From NCBI RefSeq assembly GCF_900107775.1, contig NZ_FNRF01000001.1:682001-746000 (forward strand): a DNA stretch of 64,000 nucleotides, written 5' to 3'. The translations under genes and the position numbers were made by a program. Every line of letters starts with the position of its first letter. Position 1 is the stretch's first letter. Positions 52,521-60,836 of the stretch are shown here, one piece after another. Origin of the DNA: Xylanibacter ruminicola (GTDB lineage Bacteria; Bacteroidota; Bacteroidia; Bacteroidales; Bacteroidaceae). The notes beneath the pieces were generated by a model. That model had not been told where the DNA came from. It did not search any database and saw only the letters and a program-made list of their open reading frames with translations.

Positions 52521-53405
52521 TCAGTACGCAACATAGGGCGTAAGGCGCTTAATAACCTCGGGTGTAAAGTCTTTAATAAGTCGTAGTTCGTTTAGTGATG
52601 TGATGGTGCCATGCAGACGGCGATAATCGGTAATGGCTTTAGCCATATAAAAGTTGATGTATGGATGGCGTCTTAGTTCGTTAAGTGATAATTGGTTGAT
52701 GTTCAGTTTCTTAGGTGCAGGATTGTTTATCACCAGATATTGCTTGGCTTCTGTCGGGAAATCGTCGATTTCATCGAGTTGTTCTACACTCACGTAGCCT
52801 CCTAACCTGTTGCCGTATTGTATAATTCGGCGAGCGTAGTAAGGACCGATACCTGGAATGGTTGTCAGCGCTGTGCTATCGGCAGTATTCAGCACAATAT
52901 GTTCTGTTGCCTTTATCTTCGTGGGGCGCTGATAGACAACTACTGTATCCTTGGTAGTTTTCGGACTATAGTTGGCCCTCTCCTTAACCAGCGTAGATGC
53001 TGACAGGTAATCGCTGGAGATGCGGATGTAAGGCTCCAGTTCGCGATATTGCTTAACGGTTAGTCCATAAAGCTTGGCAAAATCGATAGGCTGGCGATAA
53101 ATGCCACCCGCAGCGCGATATTTATAGATGTTGCGTACCTGCCAAGGTTGCAATCCTAAACGTAGCAGTTGGGTGCTATCTGCCGTATTAGGGTCGAAGG
53201 TGAATCGTTCTACCTTCTTAGGGCTACTGGCATAGTAATAGTTTTTGCGAGCGGCTGAGTGGGGCGAATTCTTTTGTGTGGTGGCTGTCGATGTATCATT
53301 TCCACCTGTCAGACATATCATGGTGAATACCGATACGATGACAACTAACAGCGAGAGTATAACTTTACGGTCGGACTTTTGCAGATAAAAGAATTCGCGT
53401 ATCAT
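52521..53405 (-). CDS. ComEA-like helix-hairpin-helix protein
   Basis: A 294-residue protein with an N-terminal membrane anchor (VILSLLVVIVSVFTMICLTGG) and three ComEA/HhH-type repeats: 'FDPNTADSTQLLRLGLQPWQVRNIYKYRAAGGIY', 'LNTADSTALTTIPGIGPYYARRIIQYGNRLGGY' and 'LNINQLSLNELRRHPYINFYMAKAITDYRRLHG'. ComEA proteins bind incoming DNA in natural transformation, but in Bacteroidota this multi-HhH form is widespread and its role is not established. The start overlaps the end of the upstream transporter gene by 4 nt. Confidence 0.8.
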   Translation of the reverse strand: MIREFFYLQKSDRKVILSLLVVIVSVFTMICLTGGNDTSTATTQKNSPHSAARKNYYYASSPKKVERFTFDPNTADSTQLLRLGLQPWQVRNIYKYRAAGGIYRQPIDFAKLYGLTVKQYRELEPYIRISSDYLSASTLVKERANYSPKTTKDTVVVYQRPTKIKATEHIVLNTADSTALTTIPGIGPYYARRIIQYGNRLGGYVSVEQLDEIDDFPTEAKQYLVINNPAPKKLNINQLSLNELRRHPYINFYMAKAITDYRRLHGTITSLNELRLIKDFTPEVIKRLTPYVAY

Positions 53406-54754
53406 ATAATATGGAACTGATGCAGGAATATTAATAGGATACAGAGAGGAACAATGAACTTAACAGAGAGCAGATAGGCGCAAAAGAAGGTGGCCTTTAG
53501 CGAACCGTTATTTGTAAACTCATTGAGTACCAGTTTACGCTCAACAAACCATCCGATAAGTATGCTGGTAAAAAAGGCGCCAGTGGGTAGCATGATTTGT
53601 GCTGTAAGCGAGTCGCAGAAGTCCATCAGCGACATGCCGAATACCTGTATCTGACTGTAGGCTCCTACGGATAACGAGCAGAATATGGCTATCAGTCCAC
53701 AAACGGTAGTCAGGATCCACGCGGCCTTGTTTCTTGGCAGATGCAACTCTTCGTGGAAGAATGCTGTACCAATCTCGTGCATAGAGATGGTAGATGTTAA
53801 GGCTGCAAATACCAGCAAGGCATAAAACAGGATGGCGATAACGAATCCAACGATAGGTATGCCTACAAACGCCTGACGGAACACATTAGGCAGTGTAATG
53901 AATATGAGCGATGGACCGCTATCGGGCTGTACGCCAACAGAGAAGGCGGCTGGGAATATCATCAAACCAGCTAAGATGGCTATCATCGAGTCGAGTAAGG
54001 CTATTTGAGTGGCTGATTTAACAAGGTTGGTATCTTTCTTAAAGTACGAAGCGTAAGTACACAAGCAAGCTGTACCCAAACTTAACGAGAAGAAAGCCTG
54101 ACCTAAAGCCTCGAGGAATACATTGCTGCTTACCTTCGAGAAATCTGGCTTTAGCAGGAATTCTATACCTTTCGAAGCACCAGGAAGCAGGCACGACGCA
54201 ATAACAATGATAACCAGCAGTATGAGCAGAAGCGGCATGAGCAGCTTGGATGCTCGTTCAATACCATCGTTTACGCCTTTTGCCACCACATAGTGTGTAA
54301 TCAGTATAAAGCCAACGCCCCACAAGCAAGGGCGGATAGGGTCGCTCGAGAAGTTTTTAAAGTATTCGATGATGTAGCTGGTGTCACCAATCAACTTACC
54401 GGTTATCGAAGCATACAGGTATTGCAAGCACCAGCCAGCCACAACGGCATAGAAGCCGAGAATGATGGTAGAAGTAAGAATACCCAAGTAGCCAATATAC
54501 TTGGCGCGCCTGAATCCTACGTTGCCATAAGCTCTGGCAGCGTTGGATTGTGAGTAACGGCCAACTACAAATTCGCTAATCATACCTGGAATGCCTAATA
54601 TCAGCACACATCCCAGGTAGATAAGTATGAAAGCGGCACCGCCATTCTGACCCGTCATGAATGGGAAGCGCCAGATGTTTCCTAATCCTACGGCCGATCC
54701 TGCAGTAGTCAGGATAATGGCCAGTTTGCTGCCAAATGTACCTCTGTTCTCCAT
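53402..54754 (-). CDS. Sodium-dependent transporter, NSS/SNF family (copy 1)
   Basis: A 450-residue LeuT-fold transporter with about 11-12 membrane helices. TM1 has 'KLAIILTTAGSAVGLGNIWRFPFMTGQNGGAAFILIYLGCV', the NSS signature, TM6 region 'AFFSLSLGTACLCTYASYF', and 'SVGVQPDSGPSLIFITLPNVF'. NSS proteins import amino acids or related amines with Na+. The gene directly abuts a paralogue (54755-56125) with strong similarity across the full length, a tandem duplication with distinct specificity likely. Confidence 0.92.
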   Translation of the reverse strand: MENRGTFGSKLAIILTTAGSAVGLGNIWRFPFMTGQNGGAAFILIYLGCVLILGIPGMISEFVVGRYSQSNAARAYGNVGFRRAKYIGYLGILTSTIILGFYAVVAGWCLQYLYASITGKLIGDTSYIIEYFKNFSSDPIRPCLWGVGFILITHYVVAKGVNDGIERASKLLMPLLLILLVIIVIASCLLPGASKGIEFLLKPDFSKVSSNVFLEALGQAFFSLSLGTACLCTYASYFKKDTNLVKSATQIALLDSMIAILAGLMIFPAAFSVGVQPDSGPSLIFITLPNVFRQAFVGIPIVGFVIAILFYALLVFAALTSTISMHEIGTAFFHEELHLPRNKAAWILTTVCGLIAIFCSLSVGAYSQIQVFGMSLMDFCDSLTAQIMLPTGAFFTSILIGWFVERKLVLNEFTNNGSLKATFFCAYLLSVKFIVPLCILLIFLHQFHII

Positions 54755-56125
54755 TTACAATAGTCCGAATTGGTGAAGGAATATAAACAGTATGCAGATA
54801 GGGCACACATACTTTACAAGGAAGATGTAGCTATGAAACAGATGTTCATTGCGCAAGGTGCCCATATTGGTAAACTCATCGCGTACTATCTTATGTGGAA
54901 CATACCAGCCGATAAAGATACAGGTAAGGAAGCCCACGATAGGCAGGAACAACTGACCAGTTACAAAGTCGAAGAGGTCGAAGATGGTCATGTCGAACAA
55001 TTTAAAGTCCTGCCAAGGACCGAGCGATAATGAGCAGACGGTACCAACCAGAATGCTGCCGATAGTAACAAACATAGCTGCACGTTTGCGGGTGGTGCCA
55101 AGCTCCTCCTCAAGGAATGCTGTGCTTACCTCGTGCAGCGACATGAGTGATGTGAGGGCTGCCATCGAGAGTAAGGTATAAAACAGTACTGAAATAATAT
55201 ATCCTAAGCTTGCAATACTACCAAATGCCTGGTGGAATACGTTAGGCAGCGTGATAAATATGAGCGATGGACCACTATCGGGATTAACTCCAACAGAGAA
55301 AGCTGCAGGGAAGATAATCAGTCCGGCTAACAAAGCTACCAAGAAATCGATGGCGCTGATGTTAACTGCCGAAGCTGTGAGATTGGTTTGCTTAGAATAG
55401 TAACTGGCATAGGTGCAGATACATCCCATTGCAATGCTCAGCGAGTAGAACGACTGGCCTAAGGCTGCCAGGAATACATCGCTGTTTAGTTTTGAAATAT
55501 CGGGCTTAAATAAGAACTCGATACCCTTTTCGGCATTTGGCAGCATGCACGATGCTACAACAATGATGAGCAATAGTATAAACAATATGGGCATCATAAG
55601 CTTTGATGCCTTCTCAATACCGTTGCGTACACCATTCTCAATAATAATATAGGTGGCCAGCAGAATGATAAACGTCCAGAATACAGGCTTGATAGAATCC
55701 TGCGAGAACGTGACGAAATACGATTGTATATAGTCGGGGTTGCCTAATAGTTTGCCTGAAAGCGAGGCCCATACGTACTCGAGGCACCAGCCGGATACCA
55801 CAGCATAATAGCCGGAGATAAGAAAACCTGTAAGCACGCCCATATAGCCAATGAGCGACCAGATGGTATCGCCCGACATGATGCGGAATGCGCGAGCCGT
55901 GTTGGCCTGACCATGACGACCAATAATAAACTCGCTTATCATACATGGAATGCCCAGCAACAGGATACAGAACACATAGATAATAATGAAAATGGCGCCG
56001 CCATTCTGTCCTGTCATATACGGGAAGCGCCATATATTGCCTAAGCCCACAGCCGAACCTGCTGTGGCTAAAATAACACCTAATTTACTACCAAAACTTG
56101 CCCTTTCAAGTTGTGACATATTCAC
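54755..56125 (-). CDS. Sodium-dependent transporter, NSS/SNF family (copy 2)
   Basis: A 456-residue paralogue of the next gene with the same TM1 motif ('GSAVGLGNIWRFPYMTGQNGG'), 'FYSLSIAMGCICTYASYYSKQTN' and 'SVGVNPDSGPSLIFITLPNVFHQAF'. Its stop codon is immediately followed by the ATG of copy 1, so the two are translated from one message, together with the HhH gene. It is transcribed divergently from VanZ. Confidence 0.92.
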   Translation of the reverse strand: MNMSQLERASFGSKLGVILATAGSAVGLGNIWRFPYMTGQNGGAIFIIIYVFCILLLGIPCMISEFIIGRHGQANTARAFRIMSGDTIWSLIGYMGVLTGFLISGYYAVVSGWCLEYVWASLSGKLLGNPDYIQSYFVTFSQDSIKPVFWTFIILLATYIIIENGVRNGIEKASKLMMPILFILLLIIVVASCMLPNAEKGIEFLFKPDISKLNSDVFLAALGQSFYSLSIAMGCICTYASYYSKQTNLTASAVNISAIDFLVALLAGLIIFPAAFSVGVNPDSGPSLIFITLPNVFHQAFGSIASLGYIISVLFYTLLSMAALTSLMSLHEVSTAFLEEELGTTRKRAAMFVTIGSILVGTVCSLSLGPWQDFKLFDMTIFDLFDFVTGQLFLPIVGFLTCIFIGWYVPHKIVRDEFTNMGTLRNEHLFHSYIFLVKYVCPICILFIFLHQFGLL

Positions 56126-56141
56126 TTTTCTTTTAATTTGG

Positions 56142-56172
56142 TTGCAAAAGTATAAATTATTTCTTAATTTTG
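56142..56172 (+). promoter_or_regulatory. VanZ-gene promoter
   Basis: TTG (56142-56144), a 20-bp spacer, then TAATTTTG (56165-56172), 20 nt before the ATG at 56193. Confidence 0.65.
56145..56152 (-). promoter_or_regulatory. -7 element of the NSS operon
   Basis: TACTTTTG on the minus strand, 19 nt before the start. It lies inside the spacer of the divergent VanZ promoter. Confidence 0.45.
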
Positions 56173-56192
56173 CACCTAAATTGCAAGTAAAT

Positions 56193-56588
56193 ATGAGTTT
56201 TTTGTTTCATTTCTTAAGGAAGTACCCCATCTCAATGCTCTTTATCACGTTGATATGGATACTTTCACTTGTTCCCTTTTTTCCAGAGACACCACTCGAC
56301 AATGTGGAGTTTGCCGATAAATGGGTGCATGTCCTGATGTATGGTTGTACGTTTATCGTAGTATGGATAGAGTATACCTGTAAGCATAAGCAGGCTGATT
56401 ACGAAAAATTGTTCTTTTGGGCTTGGCTGGCTCCAATCGTTATGAGTGGTGTGTTGGAGCTGTTACAGGAATACTGTACGTTTGGGCATCGCAGTGGCGA
56501 TTGGCTTGATTTGGCCGCCAATGCTACTGGCGTTACTTCGGCAGTTGTTATCGGAGCGCTTATTTGGTATTTTCGTCCCAAGAAGTAA
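56193..56588 (+). CDS. VanZ-family membrane protein
   Basis: A 131-residue protein with four membrane helices: 'ISMLFITLIWILSLVPFFP', 'WVHVLMYGCTFIVVWIEY', 'WLAPIVMSGVLELLQEYC' and 'DWLDLAANATGVTSAVVIGALIWYF'. This is the VanZ layout, including the DxxDxxANxxG motif. Function in most bacteria is unknown. The start at 56193 follows the promoter; an in-frame extension to 55986 runs through the promoter and antisense to the transporter gene. The 3' end overlaps the convergent CYTH gene by 29 bp. Confidence 0.8.
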   Translation: MSFLFHFLRKYPISMLFITLIWILSLVPFFPETPLDNVEFADKWVHVLMYGCTFIVVWIEYTCKHKQADYEKLFFWAWLAPIVMSGVLELLQEYCTFGHRSGDWLDLAANATGVTSAVVIGALIWYFRPKK

Positions 56589-57048
56589 AGGGCTTTTTAA
56601 GCAGACAAGAATTGTAGTATCTGCGATCGCCTGTTACTTCCTCGCCGATGAAATCGGGCTTCTCAAAGGTTTCGTCCTCAGCACCAAGTTCTACCTCGGC
56701 CATCACTAAGCCTTCGTTTTCGCCATAGAACTCGTCTACCTCGAAGGTGTGCTTACTGCAAGGCACCAGATAGCGTGTCTTGTCAATCTTGCCAGGTTCG
56801 CAGATGTCCATCAGGTGCTGTGCTTCGTCGAGCGAAATCTCCTTTTCGAATTCATAGCGTGCAAGGCCTCCGATATCAGATGGACCTTTAATGGTTAAAT
56901 ATCCGCGGCTATCACGGATACGTACCCTAACGGTACGTCCGCGATCGCTGCAGATATAACCTTGACAAATGCGACTGCTACTGGTAGCCTGTCGCTTGTA
57001 GTCGTTGTTTTTTACAAGAAATTTGCGTTCTATTTCCAGTCCGCTCAT
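56560..57048 (-). CDS. CYTH-domain protein (triphosphate tunnel metalloenzyme)
   Basis: A 162-residue protein with the diagnostic N-terminal EIERKFLV (residues 5-12), 'TVRVRIRDSRGYLTIKGPS', 'RYEFEKEIS', 'KTRYLV', 'FEVDEFYGENEGLVMAEVEL' and 'EVTGDRRYYNSCL'. CYTH enzymes bind triphosphate groups in a charged tunnel and hydrolyse tripolyphosphate or act as class IV-type cyclases; bacterial short forms are usually tripolyphosphatases. It starts right after the stop of the 52-aa membrane protein gene. Confidence 0.9.
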   Translation of the reverse strand: MSGLEIERKFLVKNNDYKRQATSSSRICQGYICSDRGRTVRVRIRDSRGYLTIKGPSDIGGLARYEFEKEISLDEAQHLMDICEPGKIDKTRYLVPCSKHTFEVDEFYGENEGLVMAEVELGAEDETFEKPDFIGEEVTGDRRYYNSCLLKKPFTSWDENTK

Positions 57049-57207
57049 TTACGATACAATGAAAATAGAGTATACTACAAACAGTACTGCAAGAATAAGT
57101 AATGCGCCGAAGATGTACTCCAGCACTTTCTTGCCACCTTCTTCTTGTTTCTTCTGATAAGCCTCCTTCTTCTGGGTAGACTTTGATGATTTTGCAATTT
57201 GAGCCAT
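57049..57207 (-). CDS. Small single-pass membrane protein, 52 residues
   Basis: An open reading frame from ATG 57207 to TAA 57049 gives MAQIAKSSKSTQKKEAYQKK (first 20 residues), then a charged stretch and one strong hydrophobic helix (IFGALLILAVLFVVYSIFIV) to the C-terminus. It sits tightly between prfB (28 nt upstream) and the CYTH gene (0 nt gap), in the same direction. The gap would otherwise be unexplained, so it is very likely real. The basic N-terminus should be cytosolic. No function known. Confidence 0.75.
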   Translation of the reverse strand: MAQIAKSSKSTQKKEAYQKKQEEGGKKVLEYIFGALLILAVLFVVYSIFIVS

Positions 57208-57235
57208 AGTTTTAATGATTTTTATTTGTTATTCG

Positions 57236-58360
57236 TTATTGTTCGTCGTCGTTAACGGGGAATTCCATCAGGTAGGCCTTGATGAAATCATCGATCTTTC
57301 CGTCCATCACACCATCCACATCGGTGGTCTGATAGTTGGTACGATGGTCTTTTACGCGGCGGTCGTCGAACACGTAGCTACGTATCTGACTACCCCACTC
57401 TATCTTCTTCTTGCCAGCCTCGATCTTAGCTTGAGCCTCCAAACGCTTCTTCATGGCGCGATCGTAGAGTTGCGACTTAAGCAGCGTCATTGCGCGCTCC
57501 TTGTTCTTTGGCTGGTCGCGGGTTTCTGTATTCTCGATGAGGATTTCTTCTTCCTCGCCTGTATCAGGATCGGTATACCAATAGCGCAAACGTACACCTG
57601 ATTCTACCTTGTTTACGTTCTGACCACCAGCGCCACTACTGCGGAAAGTATCCCAAGAGAGCTTGGCTGGATCTACATATACCTCGATGGTATCATCAAC
57701 AAGAGGTGATACAAAGACAGACGCAAACGAGGTCATACGCTTACCCTGGGCGTTGAATGGCGATACACGTACCAAGCGGTGAACGCCGTTCTCGCTTTTC
57801 AGATAGCCGTAAGCATAATCGCCGCCTTCGAGCTGCATGGTTACACTCTTAATACCAGCCTCATCGCCGTCAAGCAGGTTCGAGATGGTTACCTTATAGC
57901 CGTGAGCCTCGGCCCAGCGCATATACATTCGCATCAACATCGAAGCCCAGTCCTGAGCCTCGGTACCACCAGCGCCGCTGTTAATCTTAAGCACAGCTTC
58001 CATGGGGTCTTCTTTCTGGCGGAGCATATTCTTCAGCTCCAGATCCTCGATGGCCTTGATGGCTTTAGCATAGGTGTCTTCTACCTCCTCTTCGGTTACC
58101 ATCTCGTCCTTGAAGAAGTCGAAGGCCAACTGCAGCTCATCGGCCAGGGTGCGAACCTCTTTATAGCCATCCAGCCACTTCTTAATGCCTTTAACCTTCT
58201 TCATCTGCTCTTCGGCACGCTTGCGGTCCTCCCAGAAGTCAGGAGCCTGCGTACGAAGATCTTCCTCCTCGTATTCTATCTTCTTCTTGTCTATCTCCAG
58301 ATAGCGATGCAGGGCATCGGCTCTCTCTAAAATGTCTTTCAGCTGATCCTGAGTAATCAT
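57236..58360 (-). CDS. prfB: Peptide chain release factor 2
   Basis: A 374-residue class I release factor for UGA/UAA stops. The SPF tripeptide in 'VRVSPFNAQGKRMTSFASV' (about 200) marks RF2, and GGQ in 'FRSSGAGGQNVNKVESGVR' (about 245) is the hydrolysis motif. The reading frame is continuous from MITQDQLKDILERADALHRYL, so the programmed +1 frameshift at an in-frame UGA found in many prfB genes is absent. It lies 5 nt after the acyl-CoA synthetase gene. Confidence 0.96.
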   Translation of the reverse strand: MITQDQLKDILERADALHRYLEIDKKKIEYEEEDLRTQAPDFWEDRKRAEEQMKKVKGIKKWLDGYKEVRTLADELQLAFDFFKDEMVTEEEVEDTYAKAIKAIEDLELKNMLRQKEDPMEAVLKINSGAGGTEAQDWASMLMRMYMRWAEAHGYKVTISNLLDGDEAGIKSVTMQLEGGDYAYGYLKSENGVHRLVRVSPFNAQGKRMTSFASVFVSPLVDDTIEVYVDPAKLSWDTFRSSGAGGQNVNKVESGVRLRYWYTDPDTGEEEEILIENTETRDQPKNKERAMTLLKSQLYDRAMKKRLEAQAKIEAGKKKIEWGSQIRSYVFDDRRVKDHRTNYQTTDVDGVMDGKIDDFIKAYLMEFPVNDDEQ

Positions 58361-58365
58361 ATATC

Positions 58366-60174
58366 TTATTCTGCGTACATCGCGTCAATTTCCTTCTTGT
58401 AGTTCTCGTTCAGTACGCGACGCTTAATTTTTAATGTATTTGTAAGTTCGCCCTTCTCCATGGTGAAGTGGTTTGGCAGCATAGTGAATCGCTTAATCTG
58501 CTCGTAGTGAGCCAACGACTGCTGCAGCGTATCAATACGCTCCTTCATCATCTGGTTAATCTGTGGGTCCTTGCAAAGCTGCTCTCTGTTCTCGAATGGA
58601 ATCTTATGCTCGCGGGCATATTCCTCCAATAAGGCATATACAGGGATAATCAGAGCCGAAACAAACTTACGCTGGTCGGCAATGATGGCAATCTGATCGA
58701 TATACTTATCAACCAGCAACTTAGATTCAATCATCTGTGGGGCAATATACTTTCCGTTCGAAGTCTTGAAGAGGTCCTTAATACGCTCTTTCAGGAACAG
58801 TTCGCCATCCTTCAGATAACCTGAATCGCCTGTCCTAAAGTAACCATCTTCGGTAAAGGCGGTCTTGGTAAGATCCTCGCGGTTATAGTAGCCTCGGGTG
58901 ATAGTTGGACCTTTCAGCAGAACCTCGCCCTCTTCGCTGATCTTTATATCGATACCCTCGATGGGGATACCAACACCACCAACGGTGTAAGGCTTGCCGA
59001 GGTGATTACAGCTAACGGTGGCCAGACTCTCTGTCAAGCCGTAACCAACAATCATGTTAATGCCGATAGAGTGAACAAACTCCTCGACCTTAGGATTAAC
59101 GGTAGCACCTGCTGTTGGGAAGAAATGGGCATTCTCTAAGCCCAGCTCCTTACGTACCAGCGAGAATACGGTTTTATTCAGGAACTCGTACTCCATGTGC
59201 AGGAGCAATGGTGGGCGCTTGCCTTTTGAAATGTAATCGATGTTGTGTTTCTTACCTACAGCTTCGGCGTGGCGGAACAGTTTGCGCTTGGCCATACCCG
59301 ATTTCTCAATCTGCTCCTGAACACCCATATATACCTTCTCCCAGAAACGGGGAACGGAACTCATACAGGTGGGATGTGTCTCCTTCATCGACTGCTGAAC
59401 CTCTTGTGGATAGGTGTTTACAATGAGTGTTGCGCCCTCGGTAAGGCACAGAATCTTCCAACCCTTCTCAAAGATGTGGGTGAATGGCAGGAAGTTAAGA
59501 ACTCTGTCGTTCTCGCCTACGGGTACACACTTATCGTTGGCAATCATAGCGGCATTATACTGACCGCAGGTAAGGATAACACCCTTAGAATCGCCAGTTG
59601 TTCCGCTGGTATAAAGGATGTTGGCAATATCGTCCATCGATGCCTGAGCCTGAAGCGACTCAACTTCGGTCTGACGGGGATAGTTCTCGCCTAACTTCAG
59701 GAAATCATCGAAATACATCGAGCTGAGGTCGAGTGACGAGATATGTACGTTCTTATCGAATACAATGATACGCTCGAGTGTAGGACAGGTAGCGAAAATC
59801 CGACGAGCCTTGTCGTACTGCTCCTGTTCGCCTACAAAGAGGAATCTGATTTTAGCATCGCTAATCATAAACTGGATCTGCTGCTCTGAGCTGGTAGCAT
59901 AGAATGGGATGGTTACGGCGCGTACTCCCCATGCTCCAAAGTCGCAGAACAGATACTGTACAGAGTTCTGAGAGAAGATTCCCAGATTTTCCTGTACCTT
60001 TACACCCAGATTGAGTAAGGCATTAGATACTTTCTTGACCATATCCGAGAACTGATTCCACGAATATGATTTCCACACTGACCCGCCAAAGTCCTTGTAG
60101 ATCAAAACCTCACGGTCGCCATACTTCTTGGCCTGGTCATGAATTAATCGCGATAAATGACTTTTCGTCTGCAT
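58366..60174 (-). CDS. Long-chain fatty acid-CoA ligase (AMP-forming)
   Basis: A 602-residue adenylate-forming enzyme activating fatty acids to acyl-CoA. The P-loop is 'ILYTSGTTGDSKGVILT' (about 190), then 'TFPFTHIFEKGW'-like 'LPFTHIFEKGWKIL', 'GYGLTESLATVSCN', 'FRTGDSGYLKDGELFLKERIKDLFKTSNGKYIAPQMIE' including the hinge. This is the AMP-dependent synthetase form common in Bacteroidota. The start MQTKSHLSRLIH at 60174 is used because the promoter at 60201-60232 lies upstream; an in-frame ATG at 60255 precedes it. First gene of the operon with prfB. Confidence 0.92.
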   Translation of the reverse strand: MQTKSHLSRLIHDQAKKYGDREVLIYKDFGGSVWKSYSWNQFSDMVKKVSNALLNLGVKVQENLGIFSQNSVQYLFCDFGAWGVRAVTIPFYATSSEQQIQFMISDAKIRFLFVGEQEQYDKARRIFATCPTLERIIVFDKNVHISSLDLSSMYFDDFLKLGENYPRQTEVESLQAQASMDDIANILYTSGTTGDSKGVILTCGQYNAAMIANDKCVPVGENDRVLNFLPFTHIFEKGWKILCLTEGATLIVNTYPQEVQQSMKETHPTCMSSVPRFWEKVYMGVQEQIEKSGMAKRKLFRHAEAVGKKHNIDYISKGKRPPLLLHMEYEFLNKTVFSLVRKELGLENAHFFPTAGATVNPKVEEFVHSIGINMIVGYGLTESLATVSCNHLGKPYTVGGVGIPIEGIDIKISEEGEVLLKGPTITRGYYNREDLTKTAFTEDGYFRTGDSGYLKDGELFLKERIKDLFKTSNGKYIAPQMIESKLLVDKYIDQIAIIADQRKFVSALIIPVYALLEEYAREHKIPFENREQLCKDPQINQMMKERIDTLQQSLAHYEQIKRFTMLPNHFTMEKGELTNTLKIKRRVLNENYKKEIDAMYAE

Positions 60175-60200
60175 AAGTATTTTGCATTTGTAATTCGCTG

Positions 60201-60232
60201 CAAAATTACGTAAAATACTGCAGATAGCCAAA
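60201..60232 (-). promoter_or_regulatory. Promoter of the acyl-CoA ligase/prfB operon
   Basis: On the minus strand TTTG (60229-60232), a 20-bp spacer, then TAATTTTG (60201-60208). The leader is about 25 nt. Confidence 0.8.
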
Positions 60233-60251
60233 TTATATGGCAAAAAACCGC

Positions 60252-60836
60252 TCAAATAGGGCGATTATCTGTCATTCGTTTCCATTTTTTGTAGCCAAAA
60301 ATGGCAATAACCACATAAAGTGCATAAAGACCGGCCTTGAAAGGTATGTCTTTATAGAAGTAAAGAACACAGGTTACAACGTCGACAGCAATCCAGATGA
60401 ACCACTGTTCCAGGTACTTATGAGCCAAGGCCCAGATACCTACGATGCTGAGGGCTGTAGTAAAACTGTCGGCGGCAGGAACGTTACTGTTGGTAAAGGT
60501 AATCAGCAGCCAATAAATAATGCCCCATATGGCCAAAATAACGGCTAACCAAGGGATTATCAGTCGGCGAGGGAATCGCGTGATAGGCAGCTCTTTTTTC
60601 TCGGCCGAACCGTGCACCCATTTCCAATAGCCGTAAACGGTCATCGAAAGATAATAGAACTCCATGCCGCAATCGGCATAGAGTCCTTTTTGATAGTATA
60701 GCACAATGCCTAAGGCCTGCATCAGAAATCCAACAAACCAAAGCCATACGCTGGCGCGATACTCGAACAGGATATAGAGCAGTCCGAGTAATGTGGTAGT
60801 GATGTCGAGCCAGTGTGCTGAAATAAATTCTGTCAT
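60252..60836 (-). CDS. pnuT: PnuC-family transporter, probably thiamine (PnuT)
   Basis: A 194-residue membrane protein with seven predicted helices and PnuC motifs ('EYRASVWLWFVGFLMQALGIVLYYQKGLYADCGMEFYYLSMTVYGYWKW', 'EQWFIWIAVDVVTCVLYFYKDI'). PnuC carriers move vitamin precursors by facilitated diffusion. Because it overlaps by 1 nt a TonB-dependent receptor under a TPP riboswitch, thiamine is a better guess than nicotinamide riboside. The thiamine pyrophosphokinase gene that often follows in Bacteroidota is absent; the next gene has its own promoter. Confidence 0.85.
   Translation of the reverse strand: MTEFISAHWLDITTTLLGLLYILFEYRASVWLWFVGFLMQALGIVLYYQKGLYADCGMEFYYLSMTVYGYWKWVHGSAEKKELPITRFPRRLIIPWLAVILAIWGIIYWLLITFTNSNVPAADSFTTALSIVGIWALAHKYLEQWFIWIAVDVVTCVLYFYKDIPFKAGLYALYVVIAIFGYKKWKRMTDNRPI

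Noticed and set aside
55986..56192. N-terminal 69-residue extension of the VanZ protein
   Set aside because: It would be antisense to the NSS gene and pass through the predicted promoter; the VanZ fold begins at 56193.
57236..58360. Programmed frameshift in prfB
   Set aside because: The frame is continuous from the first ATG through the conserved N-terminal helix with no in-frame UGA.
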